A stretch of DNA of 64,000 nt from an uncultured Bacteroidota bacterium (lineage in GTDB: Bacteria > Bacteroidota > Bacteroidia > NS11-12g > UBA9320), in contig CAKZLB010000043.1 in assembly GCA_937124965.1 (NCBI GenBank), positions 42,368 to 106,367 on the forward strand. Direction: 5' to 3'. The notes beneath the pieces were generated by a model. It searched no databases and was not told the origin of the DNA. It saw nothing but the letters and a program-made list of their open reading frames with translations. Each line of letters starts with the position of its first letter. The first letter of the stretch is position 1. Position numbers and translations under genes: made by a program. This document shows, piece after piece, positions 8,314 through 18,916 of the stretch.

Positions 8314-9824
8314 TGCATAACAATGCATTTATACTTAAAAGATACGGTGACTTCCTTAGAGATCATATTAAAGGTAGTTCGTTGTGCGAATGTGTGAGTA
8401 CATCACTAACAGATATTCACTTATTATTTTCAAACGACGTATACCTAAGTATAAAGTTTTATAAGCAACACTCATTTTTCCTGCTTCCTGACGCGAGTAA
8501 TTTTCCTAAAAAGAATGTACTTCCACAGTTCAAGAGTGTTGTTGGTAAAGAGGTTACCGATGTTCGAGGGTATGTAAACGATCGAGGAATACAACTATCA
8601 TTTAGTAATTACTCCTTAGATATTCAATGTTTTGGTCGAAGAAGTGGTATTCTTTTTTCAAAAGATAACTTCGTTTTGGAACATTTTAAAACGGTTCAAC
8701 CTCCAACACAAATTGAAAGGTTACCACGAGATATTATTTTTTCAAGGTCTTCTGACGACTTTCAAAAACAAAACCCTTTCATCACTAAAGAGATTATTGA
8801 CGAATTAGCCTCAAAGAACTTTTTTGAAAGTTCAAACCAAGGAGTTGTTTGGTCTACCTACATTAACAGTTTTCAAACGCAAAAGTTACACATAGTAAAA
8901 CGAGATAATGAATTGCCAAAGCTTACAGTTTTTGCCGAGCAAGATATACTGGAGACCTATGCTAACATTGGCACGGCATTCCATGATTTTGCAAAGCTTT
9001 ATATGGCAAATGACCGATTTGAGACGTTGCAGTCTAAACTATTGGTTGGATTTAGAAAAGAGTTAAAAAAGCAAAATAACCGTTTAAAGAAACTTAAATC
9101 GCATTATACCAAATTGACTCAAGGTCAAAATTTAAAAGAAATTGGAGATATCATAATGGCTAATCTGTACAACATACCAGATAAGTCAACTTCTGTCACT
9201 TTATTTAACTTTTATTCAAATCAAGATATTGAAATCACATTAAAAGAAAACCTAAGCCCACAAAAAAATGCAGAACGTTATTATCAGAAATCTAAAAATA
9301 TTCATGTGGAGGTTGCGCATACTGAAAAATTAATAAAGGCGGTATTAAATTCTATAGAAGCGCTCGAAAATCAAATAGACTTTGTAATGAACGCTCAATC
9401 GTATCGAGATATTCAAAAACTTGACAAATCAATAAACAAAGAAGAAGTTGCGACTACTGCTGCCAAACAGCTCCCATATCGTGAGTTTGAGTACAAGGGT
9501 TACGACATATGGGTTGGAAAAAGTGCAAAAAACAACGACGATTTACTGAAGAAAACACATAAAACAGATATCTGGTTTCATGCCCGAGGAGTGGCAGGCA
9601 GCCATGTATTGTTAAAGAATCCATCAGGAGAAAAAATTCCAGAAGATGTACTAGAATATGCTGCATCTTTAGCGGCAAAGTTTTCAAAAAACCAACACGA
9701 CACGCTTGCGGCTGTAATTTACACTGAACCAAAATATGTTCGAAAGTTTAAAGGAGCTCTACCAGGTCAGGTGCGGGTAGACAGAGAGGAAGTTATTTTG
9801 GTAAAACCTTTTGATCGTAGGTAA
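8313..9824 (+). CDS. rqcH: NFACT family ribosome quality-control protein (RqcH-like)
   Basis: 503 residues. The N-terminal NFACT-N region (about 1-160) is followed by a helical coiled-coil segment (about 230-380, rich in K/E/Q, e.g. RKELKKQNNRLKKLKSHY). It ends with an NFACT-R domain containing DIWFHARGVAGSHVLLKN and TLAAVIYTEPKYVRKFKGALPG. NFACT/RqcH proteins bind 50S subunits with obstructed nascent chains and recruit tRNA-Ala to add C-terminal alanine tails. Bacterial homologues have also been annotated as fibronectin-binding (FbpA). The start overlaps the map stop (TAATG). It is shorter than the Bacillus protein, as is common in Bacteroidota. Confidence 0.88.
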   Translation: MHNNAFILKRYGDFLRDHIKGSSLCECVSTSLTDIHLLFSNDVYLSIKFYKQHSFFLLPDASNFPKKNVLPQFKSVVGKEVTDVRGYVNDRGIQLSFSNYSLDIQCFGRRSGILFSKDNFVLEHFKTVQPPTQIERLPRDIIFSRSSDDFQKQNPFITKEIIDELASKNFFESSNQGVVWSTYINSFQTQKLHIVKRDNELPKLTVFAEQDILETYANIGTAFHDFAKLYMANDRFETLQSKLLVGFRKELKKQNNRLKKLKSHYTKLTQGQNLKEIGDIIMANLYNIPDKSTSVTLFNFYSNQDIEITLKENLSPQKNAERYYQKSKNIHVEVAHTEKLIKAVLNSIEALENQIDFVMNAQSYRDIQKLDKSINKEEVATTAAKQLPYREFEYKGYDIWVGKSAKNNDDLLKKTHKTDIWFHARGVAGSHVLLKNPSGEKIPEDVLEYAASLAAKFSKNQHDTLAAVIYTEPKYVRKFKGALPGQVRVDREEVILVKPFDRR

Positions 9825-9894
9825 AACCTCCCAACGTCAGCTACTTGATGGGAATCTGACATTACTATTCCAAATATTTTGTTAACTTTCGGAT

Positions 9895-12800
9895 ATGAAG
9901 GCATCAACGCTTTTTCTTGCTGTATTTGTGTGTTTGGGGCTACATCTTCCAACAACAAATGCACAGACTAAGCAACTAACCTTCACATCCTCAACATTTC
10001 ATCCGACCTATCAAATTCCATGGTATGGTGAGTTAGAACCAACAACTCATTTTAATGAAACTGAGTTTATCTCAACCTACACTCGTCAGTATTTGTCCAG
10101 CAATGTAACCTTCCAGGAAATAAAGCGCTCTTCAGATGATATAGGGTTTACACATATTCGCTATCAGCAGTTTATTGATACCATCAAAGTACAACACGGT
10201 GTCTTGATACTGCATCTAAAAGAAAACGTGGTTGAATCATTTAATGGTGAGTTATACATCACGCAGCGAAAATCACAAGACGTTCTCTCGTATGAAGAAA
10301 TATTATCAGAAATTAAACCAGGCAAGTATCCGTTTCCCAAAGAATTTAAGATTGATTCAACGCACTTTGAAAAATCATTAATTTATTGTCCGAGTATGGA
10401 TGGTAATTCGATTGAACTAGGTTACCAATACTTTTTGAAATCCGTCAATCCAGCAAAAGAAGATTTATTTTATATTGATGCTACAAAAGCTAATATCATC
10501 CGCATAGAGCCTCAACTGATTCATTCTGATTCTGTTGGAAAAGCAAGAACTTATTATCGAGGAACTCAAACTATAACGACTGACTTTGTTGGAACTAATT
10601 CATTTAGAATGAAAGAGAATGCAAGGCCAATTAACACCTATGAAACAAGTCTTGGCAATTATGTAACTGATGCTGATAATTACTGGACCACTTCTGGGAA
10701 AGAGATAGCGGGAGATGTTCATTATGGTGCTGAGAAAGTCTACGAGTTCATGGACTCAATGTTTAACTGGAATAGTTATGCAAACAATGCAGATTCCATT
10801 TCTAGTGTGCTCAATTATTCTGGCGGTGCCAATGCATTTTGGAATTTAGCTGACAATTATGCTACTTTTTTGGTGGCGAAATCTGGTAATGTATTACCGT
10901 GCGCTTCATTAGATGTTGTTGGCCATGAGTTTGGTCATGGTATTGCAGACGAAAACGCTGGTCTTGTATATTCCGGAGAAGCGTGTATGCTACATGAATC
11001 ATTCGCGGACATAACCGGGGCTGCAATAGAATTTTTTGAAGACAGTGCAAAATCAAATTGGTTATTAGGAGAGCAAGTTTGGGTATCATCAAGCGGGATT
11101 CGAAACATGAGCAACCCAAAAGCATTTAATCATCCTGACACATATAAAGGAACTTTTTGGGGAAGCGGTTGCCATGGAAATGGCGGAGTACTAAACTATT
11201 GGTTCTATTTAATGGTTGCTGGAGATACTGGCACCAACGACAATAACGTGCAGTATTCGATAAACGGGCTGGGACGTGACTCTGCAATACAGGTTATGTA
11301 TCGGGCAATGTTTTACTACGTAACACCTAATACTAAGTTTAAAGACATGGCCACCTACACACTCAAAGCAGCTAAAGACTTATACGGTAGTTGTGGACAT
11401 GAGTTGCAAGAAACTTGGGACGCATGGGAAGCTGTGGGAATAGTTGACACATCAGTTAATTTAATCAACTTAGAACACGGAATAATTGCACCGAAACTTC
11501 GATGTACAAGTTTGCCCGCAGACCAATTTTTTGAGTCGAAAGGTGATCCTAGTCGTATTGTCAGGTGGGATATTGGTGGCATTGACACTGCAAACACACA
11601 TTCGGTTAAAATGAAGTTTACCGAATACGACCAATACACCGTACTTCTCTTAACCAATGTTTGTGATCAGGTATTTTATGATACGCTGAAATACCGAATT
11701 AATCCCCAACCAGAAGCATCTTTCGACTTAAATAGACTTGAATTTTGTAAAGGATTCGAAGATTCTCTAGTTGCAACAAATACAACAATCGATTTAGATA
11801 AAAAACAACAATTACTGCACAAATGGAGAGTGGAACCATATGACATTGAAGCAACCAGCCGAGACTTTACCTTGTCTCTGAAAGACAAGTCATACTTCTT
11901 TAGTATTGAGTTGGAATCTTATTATAAAACAGGATGTTCATCTAAATTAAAGGAATTTGTTACTCCTGTTGAAGTTGCAATGGCACAGTTTAGTGCTAAA
12001 TCTGTTTGTAAAGATGAGCCGATACCGTTAAGAAACCTAACCGATACAACAAGAGGTGTTCGATTCATTTGGACATTTACTGGACTGAACAGTGGTGACA
12101 AACAAACGTCAGTGGACTATGAACCTAACGAAGAGCAAACCAATCTGGAGGATATTGAAGTCCGATTAACAGTAACGGATACTGCTACAAAATGTGTTTC
12201 AACTGTTAAAGATACAATCACAGTCAATGCTCTTCCGAACCCTACTTTTGACTACAACAAAGCATGTTATAAGGACACAATCACCTTAATTAATACAACA
12301 TCACATAATGCAAAAGTTACTTGGTTCAAATGGGATTTTGGATTTTATGAACCGTTCAACAAGGATACTGTAACTTATGTAATTACAAGTCAAGATTCCT
12401 TAATCGTGGGTTTAGAGGTTCGAGACGACAATCAGTGTAAGGTAAAAGCATTTAAAACCATCCCAATCGAAACAATTCAAGTATATTTTAGCGATTCAAT
12501 CGCATGTCAAAATGCGGAGTTGGCATTTAACAATACAACTGTTGGAAGTGATTTATTCTTTCAATGGACGTTTGAAGATGGAACAACAATAAACGAAAAA
12601 GACGCTTTCAAAACCTTTGATACACATGGAAAAACTGAAGTTACCTTAAGTGCATTCAGCAGTCATTGTCAAAGTACTTTTAGCAAAGAACTAGACATAC
12701 TTCCTGCCCCAGAGATCATATTTGACTATGACGGTACGTGTGTTGGGTCTCCTACTTCATTTATCAATAATACCAATTACGCAGACACCTTAAGTACGTA

Positions 12801-13449
12801 TAACTGGAATTTCGCTGATGGCACTACCTCAAATGAAAAAAGCCCCTCACACCAATATACTTCCACCACAACTGAAACTTATTTCGTTCAGCTAGAAGTT
12901 GAGAACAGTGACGGGTGTAAAAGTTCTAAAAACAAACCAGTAACCATAAACTCCTTGCCTCACTGTGGTTTTACATGGTCTTATTCATGGCCAACTCGCT
13001 CGGTACTATTTGTACCTGACAGCTCAGAATACAAAGAGTATTTATGGAATTTTGATAGTGATAATTCCTCACAGCTTAAAACTCCAGAACATACCTTTGA
13101 CAATGATGCTAGTTATAACGTTCAATTAACCATTGTCGACAAGTATGGTTGTAGTTGTAGCCAAACAGAAAAAGTTGATGGTTCCAATCTATCGTTAAAT
13201 AAAGTAGTAGATGCAACAAGCATTCATCTATACCCGAACCCTAACATTGGTAGTTTCAAAATAACATCGGACTTATCTAAGATTACGACTCTAAGAATTG
13301 TTGATATACATGGACGAGAAGTCTTTACAGTTTCTTCACCATCATCAAACATGATTGAAACGAGTATACAAGCATCTGGTGTCTATTTTGCTCAGATCCA
13401 ATTAGAAGATGATTTTGTGACAGTGCCATTCATAGTCAAAGTGCCTTAA
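9895..13449 (+). CDS. Secreted M4 (thermolysin-like) metalloprotease with PKD repeats and T9SS domain
   Basis: 1184 residues. The order is: signal peptide (about 1-24, ending TNAQT), FTP/PepSY-like propeptide (about 45-200) and the M4 catalytic domain. The catalytic domain has zinc ligands H344, H348 (HEFGH) and E368 (ESFAD) at thermolysin spacing, and H427 in CHGNGGVLNYWFY as the transition-state histidine. At least four PKD-like beta-sandwich modules follow (about 600-1095; e.g. YLWNFDSDNSSQLKTPEHTF). It ends with a T9SS sorting domain (LYPNPNIGSF...IVDIHGREVF...GVYFAQI). Extracellular protein digestion is inferred. A weak -7 box TAACTTTC lies at 9883-9890, 4 nt before the ATG. Confidence 0.93.
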   Translation: MKASTLFLAVFVCLGLHLPTTNAQTKQLTFTSSTFHPTYQIPWYGELEPTTHFNETEFISTYTRQYLSSNVTFQEIKRSSDDIGFTHIRYQQFIDTIKVQHGVLILHLKENVVESFNGELYITQRKSQDVLSYEEILSEIKPGKYPFPKEFKIDSTHFEKSLIYCPSMDGNSIELGYQYFLKSVNPAKEDLFYIDATKANIIRIEPQLIHSDSVGKARTYYRGTQTITTDFVGTNSFRMKENARPINTYETSLGNYVTDADNYWTTSGKEIAGDVHYGAEKVYEFMDSMFNWNSYANNADSISSVLNYSGGANAFWNLADNYATFLVAKSGNVLPCASLDVVGHEFGHGIADENAGLVYSGEACMLHESFADITGAAIEFFEDSAKSNWLLGEQVWVSSSGIRNMSNPKAFNHPDTYKGTFWGSGCHGNGGVLNYWFYLMVAGDTGTNDNNVQYSINGLGRDSAIQVMYRAMFYYVTPNTKFKDMATYTLKAAKDLYGSCGHELQETWDAWEAVGIVDTSVNLINLEHGIIAPKLRCTSLPADQFFESKGDPSRIVRWDIGGIDTANTHSVKMKFTEYDQYTVLLLTNVCDQVFYDTLKYRINPQPEASFDLNRLEFCKGFEDSLVATNTTIDLDKKQQLLHKWRVEPYDIEATSRDFTLSLKDKSYFFSIELESYYKTGCSSKLKEFVTPVEVAMAQFSAKSVCKDEPIPLRNLTDTTRGVRFIWTFTGLNSGDKQTSVDYEPNEEQTNLEDIEVRLTVTDTATKCVSTVKDTITVNALPNPTFDYNKACYKDTITLINTTSHNAKVTWFKWDFGFYEPFNKDTVTYVITSQDSLIVGLEVRDDNQCKVKAFKTIPIETIQVYFSDSIACQNAELAFNNTTVGSDLFFQWTFEDGTTINEKDAFKTFDTHGKTEVTLSAFSSHCQSTFSKELDILPAPEIIFDYDGTCVGSPTSFINNTNYADTLSTYNWNFADGTTSNEKSPSHQYTSTTTETYFVQLEVENSDGCKSSKNKPVTINSLPHCGFTWSYSWPTRSVLFVPDSSEYKEYLWNFDSDNSSQLKTPEHTFDNDASYNVQLTIVDKYGCSCSQTEKVDGSNLSLNKVVDATSIHLYPNPNIGSFKITSDLSKITTLRIVDIHGREVFTVSSPSSNMIETSIQASGVYFAQIQLEDDFVTVPFIVKVP

Positions 13450-13458
13450 CATTTCTGT

Positions 13459-14523
13459 CTAAAGCCATTTTTTTCTGCGGAAGAAAATAAGCATCAGAAT
13501 AAATATCACACCCATCAACCCCCAAACTGCTTGATAACCATATTTCCAGTGTAGTTCCGGCATCTCATCGAAATTCATACCATAGATTCCGGCTACAAAA
13601 GTTAATGGAATAAATATCGTTGCAATAATGGTTAAAACCTGCATCGTTTTATTCATCTTGTTACTTTCCCCAGACAGATACAAATCCATAACACTTGCAA
13701 TAAGATCTCTGTGTGATTCGATAATTTCAGTGAGTTGTAGTAAATGTTCGTAAACATCACGGAGGTATCTCGTAGTAGAACTTTTAACCAGAACTGACTC
13801 TTCCTTTTGAATGGAAGAAATTGCCTCCCGAAGTGGCGTTATCGATTTACGAAAATTTAGAAGTAGTTTCTTTTGTTGTTGAATTTCTTGTAAAATCAGT
13901 GTATTGGTTTCAATAAGCACTTTTTCTTCTAGTTTTTCGATTGAATCACTGAAGTATTCTGATACAAAAAAGTAATTATCGACTATCGTATCAATTAAGC
14001 TGTAGAGTAAATAATCTGCCCCTTGCTTTCGTATTATTCCCTTATTTTCCGATAGTCTTGAGCGAACCGACTCCAACACATCTCCTTCTCTTTCCTGAAA
14101 AGAGATTAACCAATTGTCGCCAAGAATAAAACTAACCTGTTCTGAAATAATTGATTTTCGTGAAGCTCCAATTCCCAACATTTTAAGCGTTAAATAAATA
14201 TGATCGTCATATTCTTCAACTTTAGGTCGATGTGTTGTGTTGACAACATCTTCAAGTAACAAACCATGAAGTTCAAATTGCTCCCCAATACTTTTAATTA
14301 TTTCTAAATCATGCAATCCATTAATATCAATCCACGTAATGGTATCTGCGTTTTGGAAGGAACTTAACTCTTGAACAGGTACTGACTCTGAGACTTCATA
14401 CACCTCAGCATTGTAATCAATGACGTTTATCTTGACTTGCGTGCTCCTTTTTTTACCAACATGAACCAAGGTACCTGGAGGCAAACCAGCTTTAGATGAT
14501 TGCTTTTTAGAACTTTTACCCAT
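13459..14523 (-). CDS. corA: CorA-type Mg2+/Co2+ transporter
   Basis: 354 residues: a long cytoplasmic alpha/beta and helical domain, then two C-terminal transmembrane helices with the signature GMN at 315-317 (GIYGMNF) between them, and a basic end (RRKKWL). This is the normal architecture of the pentameric inner-membrane CorA channel. The ATG overlaps the stop of the upstream mscS-like gene by one base (TAATG), so the two ion-handling proteins are probably co-translated. The first 20 residues are unusually Lys/Ser-rich. Confidence 0.95.
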   Translation of the reverse strand: MGKSSKKQSSKAGLPPGTLVHVGKKRSTQVKINVIDYNAEVYEVSESVPVQELSSFQNADTITWIDINGLHDLEIIKSIGEQFELHGLLLEDVVNTTHRPKVEEYDDHIYLTLKMLGIGASRKSIISEQVSFILGDNWLISFQEREGDVLESVRSRLSENKGIIRKQGADYLLYSLIDTIVDNYFFVSEYFSDSIEKLEEKVLIETNTLILQEIQQQKKLLLNFRKSITPLREAISSIQKEESVLVKSSTTRYLRDVYEHLLQLTEIIESHRDLIASVMDLYLSGESNKMNKTMQVLTIIATIFIPLTFVAGIYGMNFDEMPELHWKYGYQAVWGLMGVIFILMLIFFRRKKWL

Positions 14524-15401
14524 TACTGTTTTGTTGGTGTATTGGGAGGTAGATCGTTTTTGTAAACTATGGTGCGATAAGGAAAAGGTATTTCAATGCC
14601 TTTTTCGTCAAATTTGAGCTTTAATGAATGATTAATGTCGCAATGCATTTGGTGTGCGAGCATCGGATCGTCCGTCCACACATACGCTTTCAAGTTGATG
14701 CTATATTCACCCAACTGAGTAACACGAACCTCAACGATTGGATCACCATTAGCAATTTGTTCAGGTGATCGATTGTCAATAGAAAAAGGATGGTTCATTG
14801 CAATCTCCTGAATTATTTCAATTGCCATGGCAATGTTGCTATCGTAACTAATCCCAACTTCAACCCATCTACAAATCTTTGCATCTCCTATGCTGTCATT
14901 TATAATTACATCTGTACTTATTACTGAATTGGGAATAATAATTCGTTTGTTTTCAAAATTGATTATCACAGTGTGGCGAAGGGTAATATCTTCCACGATA
15001 CCAGACTGTAGAGAACCTACCGTAATTTTATCTCCTACTCGAAACGGACGAAATATAACGATAAAAATTCCACTAACGATATTGGAAAACGCCTGTTGTG
15101 CAGCAAACCCCATAAGTGCCACAAGTATACCAGCGCCGGCAAAAAGTGTAACTGCCATTGCTCGAAGAGCGGGTATGAACGAAACAATCGCACCCAATGA
15201 CATTAGCCAAATAACCATTGTCGTTGCATGCTTCAAGAAACGATAGCGTGTAGCATCTACTTTAAGTTTTTTGGATGCAGCTACATAAGATCGTTGAATT
15301 AACCAACTGACTACTCGCGTAAAAATTACCGTCAAGACAATAATGACAATAATTATTATAACAATTTCTAAAGTCTCTTTATCGCGGAAATACTTATTCA
15401 T
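14523..15401 (-). CDS. Small-conductance mechanosensitive channel (MscS family)
   Basis: 292 residues with three N-terminal hydrophobic helices (about 10-32, 56-76, 82-105). The pore-lining helix is glycine/alanine-rich (LFAGAGILVALMGFAAQQAF). It is followed by the MscS beta-domain motif RPFRVGDKITVGSLQSGIVEDITLRHT and the cytoplasmic alpha/beta domain. MscS channels open under membrane tension to release osmolytes. It is immediately upstream of, and overlaps, corA. It starts 78 nt downstream of priA on the same strand, so read-through from priA is possible. Confidence 0.93.
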   Translation of the reverse strand: MNKYFRDKETLEIVIIIIVIIVLTVIFTRVVSWLIQRSYVAASKKLKVDATRYRFLKHATTMVIWLMSLGAIVSFIPALRAMAVTLFAGAGILVALMGFAAQQAFSNIVSGIFIVIFRPFRVGDKITVGSLQSGIVEDITLRHTVIINFENKRIIIPNSVISTDVIINDSIGDAKICRWVEVGISYDSNIAMAIEIIQEIAMNHPFSIDNRSPEQIANGDPIVEVRVTQLGEYSINLKAYVWTDDPMLAHQMHCDINHSLKLKFDEKGIEIPFPYRTIVYKNDLPPNTPTKQ

Positions 15402-15479
15402 TCTTCTACAATATTACACTATGAAGAAGAGACATCAGTTTTTATTTAAATCGAATTTTCGTGATAATGCACAAAACTT

Positions 15480-17948
15480 TTATGGGTCGACATCAACAAT
15501 TACCCGAGTTTGTTTATAGTCTTTATTGATCTTAAATATTGTTAGTTTTTCAGCTAAGTATTTTTTTACTCCACGCAAAGGCATTGGAGGAACAATTTTT
15601 ATTAGAATTTGGCGGATGAACAGCCCTCGAATTTTGGTGACATATGGTTCTTCCGGTCCCAACATCATAACACCTAGTTGAGGCCTTAACAGATGTGCTA
15701 ACATATCGCTGGCTTTTTCACAGTGAAGGTAATCTTTATGCTTAACCGTAATCTTAATTAACCGGCCAAACGGTGGATAGTTGAACTTTTCTCGATCCGC
15801 TATTTCCTTTTCATAAAATCCAGCATAATCAGCCTCAGTTACTTGTTGAATAATCGAGTGTTCTGGTTGATTCGCTTGAATTATCACTTCACCTTGTTTG
15901 TTACGCCGACCTGCCCGACCACCTACTTGTGTAAACAGCTGAAAACTGCGCTCAAACGCTCTGAAGTCAGGAAAATTAAGAGCATGGTCAGCATCTAAAA
16001 TACCAACTAACGAAAGGTTTTCAAAATCTAGCCCTTTTGTCAGCATCTGCGTTCCGATTAATACGTCAATTTCTCTTTTTTCAAACCCGGTAATTATATT
16101 TTCAAACGCAGATTTTGTTCTAGTTGTTTCGTAGTCTAATCGCTGAATTCGTAAATCTGGATACAAAAGTCCAAGCTCTGATTCTATTCTCTCTGTACCA
16201 TACCCCAACATTTTCATGGCAACATTTCCACATGCAGGACATTGAGAAACTGGAGGTACTTTGTAACCACAAAAATGACATCTCAGCTTATTCTCTTTTC
16301 TATAATATGTTAAGGTTATATCACAATTAATGCATCTAGGAGACCATGAGCACTCATTACATTCAGTTATTGGGACGTAACCCTTTCTGTTCAGAAATAA
16401 TATTACTTGTTCTTTATTATTGACTGCTGCGATAATTTTTTCGAGAAGCACACTGCTAAAAAGGCCCTTATTCTTTTTTTTCTTCTTCTCGTCACGCATA
16501 TCCACGATTGTAAATTGTGGAGGAGTTACATTGCTAAATCTATTTGAAAGTTCTACAAATCCATACTTTTCTCTTTTAGCATTATGCATGCTTTCTACGG
16601 ATGGTGTAGCACTACCAAGCAAAACTTTGGCTCCTGTAATTTGACCTAATATTATCGAGCAATCTCTAGCTTGATATCTTGGATTTGGTTCTGATTGCTT
16701 ATAGGTATTCTCATGTTCTTCATCAACGATGATTAGCCCTAAACGTTTAAATGGCGCAAATATACCGGAGCGAGGAGCCAGAAGTATCTGTGCCTGATTG
16801 TTGTTAAATTTTTGCCAAATTTCTAATCGTTCGTTGTTGTTAAACTTACTATGACTGACCAAAACCTGATCTCCAAAGTATGTTTGTATTCGTTTTATTA
16901 ATTGAGTTGTTAGGGAAATTTCAGGGAGTAAATAAAGAACTTGTTGCTCTTTTTTTAAACAGTCTTCGATTAATTGAATGTAAACATGTGTTTTTCCACT
17001 TGAGGTAACACCGTTTAACAGCACAACTTCTTTTGACGTAAACCATTTACTTATTTGCTCATAAACACTTTGCTGTTCTGGCGTCAGTTGGTTTTCCTTG
17101 TGAACCTCATCTCCTTCATAAACAACACGATCGACAGCTACTTTATATTCTTCAATAACACCGTTTTTAATTAGTGTTCTTACAGAAGATGGACTTAACT
17201 TATTTCTTGAAATAAATTCCAATTTATCGACACCTTCTTCAACTTGTTTTATTTCAGACACCAAGCGCATTACTACATTTAGCTGTTGTGTTTTACCCTT
17301 TTCGAGTTTTTTGAATAAAGATTCAAGTTGGTTATCTGATTGATACGCTTCCGTTAAACCAATAAAACTTCTAAGTTTAGGTTTATAGCGCTCATGAAGC
17401 TCTTCCTTAATATGAATAACTTCCTTTTCATATAGCGAATGAACTTGTTTGAAACTAGATTTCGACTTAAGCACATCTGCAACCTGATCTAAGGTTAAAC
17501 TACCAGATATTTTCAGATGCTCTACAATAGGTATTTCGCTAGCATCGAGTTCTATTTCATCGATGTTGGTGTCAAGGTTTAATTCGATTAATGTTTCACT
17601 TTGCAACTTCATTGCACTAGGCAAGGCGGCGTTCATAACTTCTCCCCAAGTACACATATAATATCTTGAGATCCAAGCCCAAAACTCTAGTTGCTTTTCA
17701 GAAACTACTGGCAAGTCGTCTAACACCGATAAAACGTACTTTGCCTGGTATTTTTCTGGAGGCTTCTCATCTATCCCGACTATCAGCGCAGCGTATATTT
17801 TTTTCTTGCCAAACTGAACAACCACTCGTTTGCCAATAGCTACCTCTTCGTTAAACTCTTGAGGGATACGGTACGTATACTCCTGCGGAAGTGCGAGAGG
17901 CAGTAAAACCTGAACATACAGGCTGGTATAGTCGTTAAAAAGGCTCAA
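15480..17948 (-). CDS. priA: Primosomal protein N' (replication-restart helicase PriA)
   Basis: 822 residues. It contains an N-terminal 3'-end-binding domain, Walker A G313-VTSSGKT, DEEH Walker B, a four-pair cysteine cluster from C530 (CNECSWSPRC...CHFCGY...CPACGN) that binds two zincs, and helicase motifs V-VI (DADHALNFPDFRA, QVGGRAGR). PriA reloads DnaB at stalled forks. The reading frame has no ATG near the family start: upstream codons run from a TAA to TTG at 17948, and the conserved YVQVLLPLALPQ block begins 11 codons later, so TTG is the probable start. A Lys-only run (KKKKKNK) after DMRDE is a local oddity. Confidence 0.95.
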   Translation of the reverse strand: MSLFNDYTSLYVQVLLPLALPQEYTYRIPQEFNEEVAIGKRVVVQFGKKKIYAALIVGIDEKPPEKYQAKYVLSVLDDLPVVSEKQLEFWAWISRYYMCTWGEVMNAALPSAMKLQSETLIELNLDTNIDEIELDASEIPIVEHLKISGSLTLDQVADVLKSKSSFKQVHSLYEKEVIHIKEELHERYKPKLRSFIGLTEAYQSDNQLESLFKKLEKGKTQQLNVVMRLVSEIKQVEEGVDKLEFISRNKLSPSSVRTLIKNGVIEEYKVAVDRVVYEGDEVHKENQLTPEQQSVYEQISKWFTSKEVVLLNGVTSSGKTHVYIQLIEDCLKKEQQVLYLLPEISLTTQLIKRIQTYFGDQVLVSHSKFNNNERLEIWQKFNNNQAQILLAPRSGIFAPFKRLGLIIVDEEHENTYKQSEPNPRYQARDCSIILGQITGAKVLLGSATPSVESMHNAKREKYGFVELSNRFSNVTPPQFTIVDMRDEKKKKKNKGLFSSVLLEKIIAAVNNKEQVILFLNRKGYVPITECNECSWSPRCINCDITLTYYRKENKLRCHFCGYKVPPVSQCPACGNVAMKMLGYGTERIESELGLLYPDLRIQRLDYETTRTKSAFENIITGFEKREIDVLIGTQMLTKGLDFENLSLVGILDADHALNFPDFRAFERSFQLFTQVGGRAGRRNKQGEVIIQANQPEHSIIQQVTEADYAGFYEKEIADREKFNYPPFGRLIKITVKHKDYLHCEKASDMLAHLLRPQLGVMMLGPEEPYVTKIRGLFIRQILIKIVPPMPLRGVKKYLAEKLTIFKINKDYKQTRVIVDVDP

Positions 17949-17987
17949 TACATTATAATGATTAGCAATTTACAAATCTGTGAAAAT

Positions 17988-18014
17988 TTTGAGGAACTAT
18001 TCCCGTTATATTTG
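17988..18014 (+). promoter_or_regulatory. Promoter of the 18043 lipoprotein gene
   Basis: TATATTTG (18007-18014) is a perfect -7 box 28 nt before the ATG. TTTG at 17988-17991 is the best -33 candidate, but the 15-nt spacing is shorter than usual. Confidence 0.45.
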
Positions 18015-18042
18015 CACAACAATTAGAGAAATCTCCAACTGA

Positions 18043-18906
18043 ATGAAAAAACTACTTTTAGTTTTAACTACTTCACTACTTCTTATTCTTACAAACTGCA
18101 ACGAACAACTTCCAGAAGTAAAAGAGAATATATATTCTGCTGAAGAGAATGCTCAGGCAGAGACACATTTCTTTGCAACGTTTGATGCTGCATATGACAT
18201 AATCGCAACAGATAAAAAGTTTCAAAAATCAGAAACAACCATTATCCCAAGCAACACCACAATTATATTTTTAGATTCTACCTTCGATGACGGAGATGGT
18301 GTTGATGTTATAGTTGATTTTGGAAGTCAAGGAGAATCAGAACCCAAAGGTACTCTTTGTCAAGATGGTAGATATCGCGCTGGAAAAATGCGAATTCAAG
18401 TAAACCAATCTATACGGTCTGCAGAATTTCGAGCCACGGTGGTCAGTACTGAGGAAGATTCGTTCTACAGTGGCAACGGTGTTGATATGGTTCAATTGGT
18501 CGGTAAAACTGCTATCAGTCTTGCTGGTTCAAATGGCATCAAAGTAGTTGTTTCTGACGCTACAATAAAGTCCAAAAACATAGAATACACGTGGAACAGC
18601 GATCGGGTAATCCTTCAATTAACGAACAATGGCAATGGTATCTGGGGAGACGAGTATGAGGTTACAGGTAAATCAACTGGAACCAATCGGGAGGGAAAGT
18701 CATTCAATGTCGAAATAATCGAGCCATTGGTTAAAAAAATGGAGCTTGATTGTGCAACGACTTTTGTTTCTGGTTCTGTAAAAGTTACTTCATCAGAAAG
18801 TTCTCAAGAAATATCAATTGATTATGATCCATATCAAAACCAAGCATGTGATCAATATGCTGAAGCAAATTTAAATGGTAGAAAAACCATTTTTAAGATC
18901 AAATAG
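18043..18906 (+). CDS. Probable lipoprotein of unknown function
   Basis: 287 residues. The N-terminus is a lipoprotein signal: KK, a hydrophobic run, then ILTNC with the acceptor cysteine at about residue 19. The mature part is polar and beta-rich. It has an Asp-rich segment (DSTFDDGDGVDVIVDFGSQ, about 80-100) that could bind calcium, and three widely spaced cysteines (GTLCQDG, LDCATTF, NQACDQY) in the second half. The family was not recognised. It is a single gene, converging with the phosphatase gene 10 nt after its stop. Confidence 0.78.
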   Translation: MKKLLLVLTTSLLLILTNCNEQLPEVKENIYSAEENAQAETHFFATFDAAYDIIATDKKFQKSETTIIPSNTTIIFLDSTFDDGDGVDVIVDFGSQGESEPKGTLCQDGRYRAGKMRIQVNQSIRSAEFRATVVSTEEDSFYSGNGVDMVQLVGKTAISLAGSNGIKVVVSDATIKSKNIEYTWNSDRVILQLTNNGNGIWGDEYEVTGKSTGTNREGKSFNVEIIEPLVKKMELDCATTFVSGSVKVTSSESSQEISIDYDPYQNQACDQYAEANLNGRKTIFKIK

Positions 18907-18916
18907 AATGTAGTAA

